A stretch of 64,000 bases of DNA from Caproicibacter sp046707225 (GTDB lineage: Bacteria; Bacillota; Clostridia; Oscillospirales; Acutalibacteraceae): contig NZ_JBJKOP010000034.1 in NCBI RefSeq assembly GCF_046707225.1, positions 57,894 through 121,893 on the forward strand. Direction: 5' to 3'. Positions 7,678-13,265 of this stretch are shown here, one piece after another. A program made the translations under genes and the position numbers. The first letter of the stretch is position 1, and each line of letters starts with the position of its first letter. The notes under the pieces are model-generated. The model was given only the letters and a program-made list of their open reading frames with translations, was not told the DNA's origin and ran no database searches.

Positions 7678-8505
7678 ATGATGGAATTGCCAGAGTCAAC
7701 CACAATCGCCAGGCAGATGAATGATGCCGTTGTCGGGAAGAGGATACGCCGCGTCCTCCCGCCGACGAAAGCGCATAAATTTTGCTGGTATGCCGGTGAT
7801 CCGGCGGAATACGACGCGGCGGTGAGCGGAAGTACCGCTGAATCAGCCGAGGGGTTCGGCATCTTCGCGGAACTGGCGTTCGATAACGGGAAACGGCTGT
7901 GCTTCAACGACGGCGTCAACGCGCGGCTCATAAACTGCGACGACGCGCCGAAGAATTATCAGCTGCTGATGGAATTTGACGATGGGACGGCTCTTGTCTT
8001 CACCGTCGCCATGTACGGCGGCATCATCCTCCATGACGGTACGTATGATAACGAATACTACCTCAAAAGCAGGACGGCGGTTTCCCCGTTTTCCGAGCAG
8101 TTTGAACCGTATTACCGCAAGCGGATAGCGGAGAGCAAGCCAAACCTGAGTGCAAAAGCATTCCTTGCCACGGAGCAGCGTTTCCCAGGTATCGGAAACG
8201 GCGTGCTGCAGGACATCCTATTTGCCGCCGGAATCCACCCGAAGCGTAAAATCGGAACATTCAGCGAAGCGGAGCGGGACTGCCTTCTTTCCTGCATCGT
8301 CTCGGTTTTGCATGACATGACGCAACACGGCGGGCGGGACACGGAAAAGGACCTCTTCGGGTGCCCGGGCGGCTACCGGGTGAAGCTGTCAAAGAACACG
8401 CTTGCCTCCGGCTGTCCACGGTGCGGAGGGCAGCTTGTGAAAGAGGCCTATCTGGGAGGAGCTGTGTATTCCTGCCCATCGTGTCAGCCGCTTATGAAGG
8501 AATAA
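7678..8505 (+). CDS. Fpg/Nei-type DNA glycosylase homologue lacking Pro1
   Basis: 275 residues with the overall Fpg/Nei layout: N-terminal ELPESTTIARQMN, a beta-sandwich, an H2TH region (LSAKAFLATEQRFPGIGNGV, the equivalent of the L-L-D-Q-x-x-x-x-G-I-G-N motif) and a C-terminal zinc finger (CPRCGGQL then YSCPSCQ). Active enzymes start M-P-E-L-P-E and use the Pro amine exposed after Met removal. Here the start is M-M-E-L-P-E, or M-E-L-P-E from the second ATG, so the catalytic Pro is absent. Glu of the motif, the H2TH and the zinc finger remain. It may bind damaged DNA without classic lyase chemistry, or use another N-terminal amine. GGAGG lies 8 nt before the first ATG. Confidence 0.8.
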   Translation: MMELPESTTIARQMNDAVVGKRIRRVLPPTKAHKFCWYAGDPAEYDAAVSGSTAESAEGFGIFAELAFDNGKRLCFNDGVNARLINCDDAPKNYQLLMEFDDGTALVFTVAMYGGIILHDGTYDNEYYLKSRTAVSPFSEQFEPYYRKRIAESKPNLSAKAFLATEQRFPGIGNGVLQDILFAAGIHPKRKIGTFSEAERDCLLSCIVSVLHDMTQHGGRDTEKDLFGCPGGYRVKLSKNTLASGCPRCGGQLVKEAYLGGAVYSCPSCQPLMKE

Positions 8506-8580
8506 CGGAAAAAATAAAAACTGCCTCATTGCATCATAAAACGAAAAGGTTTATTCTTTGCTTATAGGGGGTGCGCCTGT

Positions 8581-8721
8581 ATGGCAAACGAACAGAACAA
8601 GGATTTCAACGCGATGCTGACGAACAGCAAGGACATGCCGAAAATACAGAAGGTGGCAAGCTGAATTCCAAATATTCGGTACTATGGGAAGGACTACCGG
8701 GACAGCGTATATCAGCTGTAG
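8581..8721 (+). pseudogene. Remnant of MGMT-like (DNA methyltransferase-fold) gene, internal deletion
   Basis: A ribosome site and ATG start a reading frame MANEQNKDFNAMLTNSKDMP then KIQKV that matches, as I recall it, the beginning of a Clostridia family related to methylated-DNA cysteine methyltransferases. It stops after 27 codons. About 20 bp further on, in another frame, the sequence IRYYGKDYRDSVYQL with a stop at 8721 matches the end expected of the same family. The middle, about 100 residues, is missing. This is a gene collapsed by a large internal deletion. Family assignment is from memory and moderately certain. Confidence 0.45.
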
Positions 8722-8782
8722 TCGGACCTTTGCCAGTACCGGCCGGACGAAATACGAACTCACACGGAAGGTATGTGTTGTA

Positions 8783-9346
8783 ATGCGTAAATCATTGTCG
8801 GATATGACAATTCAGGAGCTGTGGGAGTTATTTCCGATTCAGCTGACGGAGCATAAGGAATACTGGAATGATTGGTACCAGGAGGAACAGGAATTTCTGT
8901 CCTCCTTTCTGCCGAAGAAGGTTCGCATTTATCACATTGGAAGCACATCCATCCGCGGAATCCGGGCCAAACCGATCATTGACCTTTTAGCGGAGGCATC
9001 CCTTGGGGATCATCAAACAATCAAGGAACTTCTGCTAAAAAACGGCTATATTTGCATGGCTTCGAGTAAAAACCGCATGGATTTTAACAAAGGTTACACG
9101 CCGGACGGTTTTGCCGAGCGGGTATTTCATCTGCACCTGAGAGATTTTGGCGACCATGATGAGCTGTACTTTCGGGACTATCTGAATGAGCATCCTGAAA
9201 TCGCAAAGGAATATGAAAAGCTGAAGCTGTCCCTCTGGAAACCGTTTGAGCACGACCGGGACGGCTACACGGAACAAAAAACAGACTTTGTCCGAAAGTA
9301 TACGCAGCGTGCAAAAAAACAGTATGGGAAGGGAAAATACAAATGA
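8783..9346 (+). CDS. GrpB family protein
   Basis: 187 residues. It has the GrpB/UPF0157 hallmarks: YHIGSTSIRGIRAKPIIDLL (a nucleotidyltransferase-like G-S-T-S-x-x-G-x-x-x-K-P-I-I-D block), then FHLHLRDFGDHDELYFRDYL and a C-terminal E-K-x-L. Many GrpB proteins are stand-alone or fused to dephospho-CoA kinase; the function is unresolved, with a nucleotidyltransferase fold inferred. The start at 8783 is chosen because GGAAGG lies just upstream and homology begins here, although the frame is open further upstream. The stop overlaps the start of the next gene by 4 bp (ATGA). Confidence 0.85.
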   Translation: MRKSLSDMTIQELWELFPIQLTEHKEYWNDWYQEEQEFLSSFLPKKVRIYHIGSTSIRGIRAKPIIDLLAEASLGDHQTIKELLLKNGYICMASSKNRMDFNKGYTPDGFAERVFHLHLRDFGDHDELYFRDYLNEHPEIAKEYEKLKLSLWKPFEHDRDGYTEQKTDFVRKYTQRAKKQYGKGKYK

Positions 9347-10104
9347 GCGATTGGTTTACCATAGACCATATAGACGAGAACACACATATCATCAGCGAAT
9401 ACCGGCATTGGGAGGAAACGCACTGCTATCTGCTCGTCGGCGCGGAACGGGCGCTCCTGATCGACACCGGCCTCGGCATCTGCAACATTACCGACGAAGT
9501 GAGAAAGCTGACCGACAAGCCGGTCACCGCCGTGGCGACCCATATCCATTGGGACCACATCGGCGGGCATAAATACTTCCCGGATTTTTACGCTCACGAA
9601 GACGAATTGAACTGGCTCAGCGGAGAATTCCCGCTGAGCATGAAGCAGATCAGGGGCATGGTGACAGACCGCTGCGACCTGCCGGAGGGATACGACGTTA
9701 ACAGCTACGAATTCTTTCAGGGGACGCCCACAAGAGTGCTGAAAGATAACGACCTGATCGACATCGGCGGGCGCGTCCCGCGGGTGCTGCACACGCCCGG
9801 CCATTCGCCGGGGCATATGTGCTTTTATGAAAAGGAGCGGGGCTACCTTTTTACCGGCGACCTGGTTTACAAGGACACCCTGTTCGCCTACTATCCTTCG
9901 ACCGACCCGGAAGCCTATCTGAAATCATTGGAGTGCGTTGCCGCACTCCCGGTCCGGCGGGTTTTCCCGGCGCATCACAGTCTGGAGATCGGGCCGGAAA
10001 TACTCCCAAGAATGCGTGACGCCTTCCGGCAGCTGAAAGCGGAAGGCAAGCTGCATCACGGCAGCGGAACATTCGATTACGGCGACTGGGCCGTGTGGCT
10101 GTAA
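9343..10104 (+). CDS. MBL-fold metallo-hydrolase
   Basis: 253 residues of the metallo-beta-lactamase fold. The zinc-binding motif H-x-H-x-D-H is seen in HIHWDHIGGH (His67, His69, Asp71, His72). Later metal ligands are in VLHTPGHSPGH and in the LFTGDLVYKD aspartate, with a final VFPAHH histidine. The set of ligands is complete, so it should be a hydrolase, probably of a thioester or phosphoester as in glyoxalase II/RNase Z relatives; the substrate cannot be told. The 4-bp overlap with grpB suggests co-translation. Confidence 0.85.
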   Translation: MSDWFTIDHIDENTHIISEYRHWEETHCYLLVGAERALLIDTGLGICNITDEVRKLTDKPVTAVATHIHWDHIGGHKYFPDFYAHEDELNWLSGEFPLSMKQIRGMVTDRCDLPEGYDVNSYEFFQGTPTRVLKDNDLIDIGGRVPRVLHTPGHSPGHMCFYEKERGYLFTGDLVYKDTLFAYYPSTDPEAYLKSLECVAALPVRRVFPAHHSLEIGPEILPRMRDAFRQLKAEGKLHHGSGTFDYGDWAVWL

Positions 10105-10105
10105 A

Positions 10106-10333
10106 ATGAATCTTAACGAGTATACCTGTATTTTTCGAGACAGCCGGAAAGTCGGATACTACCGTTTTCATTCAAATACGAAAGCTGTTGCTCTGTATGA
10201 AAAGTTGGGGCTCCAAAAATTTTCAGAATGGCTGCCCGATTCAGGCTTTAGGCTCTCGAACTTGCCTGTATTTGAATGCAGGAAAATCGCCAAGAGATTT
10301 GAACAGCAAATGAGGAAATGTGATGAATACTGA
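10106..10333 (+). pseudogene. GNAT acetyltransferase remnant
   Basis: The frame reads NEYTCIFRDSRKVGYYRF and then HSNTKAVALYEKLGLQKFSE. The first piece resembles the beta2-beta3 region of a GNAT enzyme and the second the C-terminal N-x-x-A-x-x-L-Y-E-K-L-G-F motif. The acetyl-CoA-binding P-loop (Q/R-x-x-G-x-G/A) that should lie between them is missing, as is the N-terminus. It appears to be a collapsed gene, like the MGMT-like remnant 1.5 kb upstream. No good ribosome site precedes it. Confidence 0.5.
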
Positions 10334-10685
10334 AATATTAAACCGAAAATTAATTGGGCTCTGCGGACAAACCTGCATCGCATTACTAACCGATACAACT
10401 GTTGACGATGTTGTAAAGAACACCAAATGCGGTAAGGGTAAAATGTCAGGCAAAAAACTATTTGAGGCGTTGGATCTGTACCATATTCCTCATGCCGAAA
10501 AGATGAAATACACCAAAGGAAAACCGGTTGAACTGCCCATATGCTGCATTCTGAGCGAGCATGGTCATTTTCTGCTTTATTACAAGGGTGTGTTCTACGA
10601 TAACATAAAGGGCACGTTTCCCAAATACAACTACAGCCAATTGGTTGCATACTTAGAAATCAACTTATCAAGTGAGCATCCTTGA
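10323..10685 (+). CDS. Small C39-like/papain-like protein
   Basis: 120 residues. An N-terminal C-G-Q-T-C-I-A-L-L-T block (nucleophile position like the Q-x-C of C39 bacteriocin-processing peptidases) is followed about 60 residues later by SEHGHFLLYYKGVFYD, resembling the His...Asn/Asp half of that fold (H-W-V-x-Y-x-x-G-x-x-Y-D). The Gln, Cys, His and Asp needed for a cysteine-peptidase active site are all visible. It is far shorter than a processing transporter and has no signal peptide, so it would act in the cytoplasm. GAGG lies 7 nt before ATG at 10323. A terminator follows. Function unknown; the family call is tentative. Confidence 0.5.
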   Translation: MNTEILNRKLIGLCGQTCIALLTDTTVDDVVKNTKCGKGKMSGKKLFEALDLYHIPHAEKMKYTKGKPVELPICCILSEHGHFLLYYKGVFYDNIKGTFPKYNYSQLVAYLEINLSSEHP

Positions 10686-10707
10686 AATTTACAATTAAAA
10701 AAAGTGG

Positions 10708-10742
10708 GCAGGCTGGTTTCACGAATCAAGAAACCGGCCTGC
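10708..10742 (+). terminator. Rho-independent terminator
   Basis: 13-bp stem GCAGGCTGGTTTC/GAAACCGGCCTGC with a 9-nt loop, followed by TTATTTAT. It closes the accessory gene block and insulates the arsenic locus. Confidence 0.7.
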
Positions 10743-10797
10743 TTATTTATATCCAGCGACGGTCCGGAAAGAATTGAGCCGTCGAAAGATTTTCATA

Positions 10798-10826
10798 TTG
10801 ACAAAAATCAATATGACGCATATACT
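10798..10826 (+). promoter_or_regulatory. arsR promoter
   Basis: TTGACA (10798-10803), 17-bp spacer, TATACT (10821-10826), close to consensus, directly upstream of the ArsR-type operator and the TTG start of arsR. Confidence 0.75.
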
Positions 10827-10833
10827 ATAACAT

Positions 10834-10849
10834 ATCAAATGTTTTTGAT
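10834..10849. promoter_or_regulatory. ArsR operator, copy 1
   Basis: Inverted repeat ATCAAA-N4-TTTGAT between the -10 element and the arsR start. An identical half-site pair recurs at 11213-11228 in front of the permease gene, which supports it as the binding site of this repressor. Confidence 0.65.
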
Positions 10850-10862
10850 GTGAGGTGATTGC

Positions 10863-11174
10863 TTGGCAACAGTCTATGAGAATCACGCGCGGGTGTTCAA
10901 GGCGCTCTGCGATGCAAAACGGCTGAAGATACTGGAGCTGCTCCGCGGTGGAGAAAAATGCGCCTGTGTTTTGCTGGAGCAGCTGGACCTGGGGCAATCC
11001 GGGCTTTCCTATCATATGAAGATTTTAATCGAATCAGGCATTGTGCAAAGCCGCCAGGAGGGCAAGTGGACGCACTATAAAATCAGTGAAAAAGGCAGTG
11101 CTTATGCCGGTGACCTGCTCAGGGAGCTGACAACACCGAACGCGGCCGCAAACGAAACCTGCTGTAAAAAATGA
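10863..11174 (+). CDS. arsR: ArsR-family metalloregulator (arsenic type)
   Basis: 103 residues, starting at TTG with GAGGTGA just upstream. Winged-helix repressor: KALCDAKRLKILELL, then EKCACVLLEQL with a C-x-C in the position of the ELCVC arsenic/cadmium-sensing motif, then recognition helix QSGLSYHMKILIESG. Two more Cys end the protein (C-C-K-K) and may join in metalloid binding. It should repress arsR and the downstream efflux genes until arsenite binds. Two copies of one inverted repeat at both promoters support this. A terminator lies right at its stop, so the permease is transcribed separately. Confidence 0.88.
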   Translation: MATVYENHARVFKALCDAKRLKILELLRGGEKCACVLLEQLDLGQSGLSYHMKILIESGIVQSRQEGKWTHYKISEKGSAYAGDLLRELTTPNAAANETCCKK

Positions 11175-11199
11175 AGCCATCCCGAAGCGATGGCTTTTT
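11174..11199 (+). terminator. Terminator after arsR
   Basis: 8-bp stem AAGCCATC/GATGGCTT with a 7-nt loop followed by TTT, overlapping the arsR stop codon. It separates arsR from the permease unit. Confidence 0.65.
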
Positions 11200-11212
11200 A
11201 CAGGCAATACAA

Positions 11213-11228
11213 ATCAAATTTATTTGAT
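11213..11228. promoter_or_regulatory. ArsR operator, copy 2
   Basis: ATCAAA-N4-TTTGAT, same half-sites and spacing as at 10834-10849, 32 bp before the permease start. It implies that the permease-thioredoxin-arsC unit is under the same repressor. Confidence 0.65.
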
Positions 11229-11260
11229 TTGATGTTTTATAAAGCGAGGTACTTCCTGCA

Positions 11261-12274
11261 ATGGAGATATTGAAAGCAGTCTGGGATTTTTTCCAGAATC
11301 AGATTCTGGGCATGAAATGGCTGGACCGGCTGATCGGCGGCGGGCTTGCGGCGATGGGCCTTGACACATCCACGCGGCTGGTCGGCAGCATTGAATTTTT
11401 TCTTTACGATGTCATTAAGATTACGCTCCTGCTTTGTTTCCTGATTTTCCTGATTAGCTACATTCAAAGCTATTTTCCGCCGGAGCGCAGCAAAAAAATA
11501 CTCGGGCGGTTTCACGGTGTTTCGGCGAACTGCGTTTCGGCGCTTCTGGGCACGGTGACTCCGTTCTGTTCCTGCTCCTCCATTCCGCTGTTCATCGGCT
11601 TCACTTCCGCCGGGCTTCCGGTCGGCGTGACCTTCTCGTTCCTGATTTCCTCCCCCATGGTGGACCTGGGCTCTCTGCTTTTGCTGATGGGCATTTTCGG
11701 CGCAAGGGTGGCAATCATCTATGTGGCGGTCGGCCTGGTGATCGCGGTCGTCGGCGGCACGATCATTGAGAAGCTTCACATGGAAAAGTACGTGGAAAGC
11801 TTTATTATGACGGCGGGCGGCGTGAATATCGAGTCTCCGGACCTGACCAAAAAGGACCGCCTGACTTACGCAAAAGAGCAGATGCTGTCCACCTTCAAGA
11901 AAGTGTTCCCCTATATTCTCATCGGCGTGGGCATCGGCGCGGTCATTCACAACTGGATTCCGGAAGAATGGGTGGCGCTTGTGCTGGGAAGCAAAAATCC
12001 CTTCGGCGTTGTTCTTGCGACCCTGATCGGCGTTCCGATGTACGCCGACATCTTCGGCACGATTCCGATTGCGGAGGCCCTGCTGTACAAGGGGGCGCAG
12101 CTCGGCACGATTCTGGCCTTTATGATGGCCGTGACAACGCTTTCCCTGCCGTCCATGGTGATGCTCCGCAAAGCGGTGAAACCGAAGCTGCTGGCGCTGT
12201 TCATTGCCATCTGCACCGTCGGTATTATCACCGTGGGCTACTTTTTCAACGCAATCCAGGGAATCCTGATCTAA
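11261..12274 (+). CDS. ArsP/SO_0444-type permease (arsenical or metal efflux)
   Basis: 337-residue membrane protein of the predicted-permease family that includes ArsP. About eight to ten hydrophobic segments occur in two repeats. The first repeat carries PFCSCSSIPLFIGFTSAGLP followed by SFLISSPMVD; the cysteines in C-S-C-S-S-I-P are typical. The second repeat has VLATLIGVPMYADIFGTIPI. Family members export organoarsenicals or other thiophilic metals. No ArsB or Acr3 is present in this locus, so this protein is the only candidate exporter here. It lies between a matching ArsR operator and the thioredoxin-like and arsC genes. Confidence 0.85.
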   Translation: MEILKAVWDFFQNQILGMKWLDRLIGGGLAAMGLDTSTRLVGSIEFFLYDVIKITLLLCFLIFLISYIQSYFPPERSKKILGRFHGVSANCVSALLGTVTPFCSCSSIPLFIGFTSAGLPVGVTFSFLISSPMVDLGSLLLLMGIFGARVAIIYVAVGLVIAVVGGTIIEKLHMEKYVESFIMTAGGVNIESPDLTKKDRLTYAKEQMLSTFKKVFPYILIGVGIGAVIHNWIPEEWVALVLGSKNPFGVVLATLIGVPMYADIFGTIPIAEALLYKGAQLGTILAFMMAVTTLSLPSMVMLRKAVKPKLLALFIAICTVGIITVGYFFNAIQGILI

Positions 12275-12305
12275 ATACATGGAATCATTGAAAGGAGTTT
12301 TATTT

Positions 12306-12656
12306 ATGTCATTGTTTAAAAGGAAAGACCGGACGGAAGAAACGCCCTCCTGCGGCTGCGGGGGAAACTGCGGCACGGAAAACACGGCGCGGGCCGCGGG
12401 CACAGGCGGCGGGAACGCGAGCGTCAAAATTCTGGGCAGCGGCTGCGCCAAGTGCAACCAGCTGGAAGCGGCGACCAAAGAGGCGCTTCAGCGGCTCGGC
12501 ATGGACGCGTCGATTGACCACGTGACCGATTTTACCAGGATCGCCGCCTACGGCGTCATGTCCACCCCCGCGCTGGTCGTGGACGGAAAAGTGGTTTCCT
12601 TCGGCAAGGTTCTGAAAACCGAAGAGGTCGTGAAAATCCTGCAAAAGGTCCGATAA
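12306..12656 (+). CDS. Thioredoxin-like small redox protein with Cys-rich N-terminus
   Basis: 116 residues. The C-terminal 75 form a mini-thioredoxin fold with active-site C-A-K-C (GSGCAKCNQLE) and cis-Pro motif MSTPALVVDGKVV, as in the archaeal-type redox-active disulfide proteins. Ahead of it is a Cys-rich tail (S-C-G-C-G-G-N-C-G) that could bind metalloid. AAAGGAG lies before ATG at 12306. Such proteins are found next to ArsP-type permeases. A plausible role is to deliver reducing equivalents to the arsenate reductase encoded next, or to pass metalloid to the permease; both are inference. Confidence 0.85.
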   Translation: MSLFKRKDRTEETPSCGCGGNCGTENTARAAGTGGGNASVKILGSGCAKCNQLEAATKEALQRLGMDASIDHVTDFTRIAAYGVMSTPALVVDGKVVSFGKVLKTEEVVKILQKVR

Positions 12657-12708
12657 CGCCCGATGAGAGTTTCGTTTCGGACCGTTCATGGAAAGGAACC
12701 CTGACAAA

Positions 12709-13107
12709 ATGAGGAAGGTTGCGTTTATCTGTGTTCACAACTCCTGCCGCAGCCAGATTGCCGAGGCGCTGGGCAAGCGGCTTGCGTCCGATGTTTTTGA
12801 AAGCTATTCGGCGGGAACGGTGCAAAAAAGCCGCATCAATCCCGACGCCGGCCGGCTGATGAAGCAGCTTTACGGAATCGATATGGAGCAGAACCAGCGC
12901 CCGAAGCTGCTCGCGGAGCTGCCACCCGTGGACGTGGTCGTCACCATGGGCTGCAACGTGGAATGCCCGTATCTGCCGTGCAGGCGGCGCGAGGACTGGG
13001 GCCTGCCCGACCCGACCGGCAAGGACGACGCGGAGTTCCTTACCGTCATCCGGACGATCGAAGCAAAAATCGCAGAGCTGGCGGAATCCTTACGACAGGA
13101 TTCCTAA
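12709..13107 (+). CDS. arsC: Arsenate reductase, thioredoxin-coupled (LMW-PTP fold)
   Basis: 132 residues. It opens MRKVAFICVHNSCRSQIAEA with the C-x5-R phosphatase loop (Cys8, Arg14). Two further Cys needed for the thioredoxin-type cycle are in TMGCNVECPYLPC, and the D-P-T-G general-acid region is in WGLPDPTGKDD. It reduces arsenate to arsenite. The start at 12709 is chosen over an upstream in-frame ATG because homology begins there and AAGGA precedes it. The neighbouring C-x-x-C protein may be its reductant. A strong terminator follows. Confidence 0.9.
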   Translation: MRKVAFICVHNSCRSQIAEALGKRLASDVFESYSAGTVQKSRINPDAGRLMKQLYGIDMEQNQRPKLLAELPPVDVVVTMGCNVECPYLPCRRREDWGLPDPTGKDDAEFLTVIRTIEAKIAELAESLRQDS

Positions 13108-13113
13108 CGCTGC

Positions 13114-13165
13114 GGAAAACAAAAAAAGGACACGGCACTGCGGCCGCGTCCTTTTTTTGTTTTCC
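13114..13165. terminator. Strong bidirectional terminator
   Basis: 18-bp perfect stem starting GGAAAACAAAAAAAGGAC with its complement ending TTTTTTTGTTTTCC and a 16-nt loop; it closes the arsenic locus. Confidence 0.85.
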
Positions 13166-13265
13166 CCAGCCCGACCACCAAGCAGCGGATAAACCCCGCG
13201 CTGCCGGATGATACTAGAATCAAACCGGAAGCCGATTCAAAGGAACTCGGAGGGGTAAATTTAAA

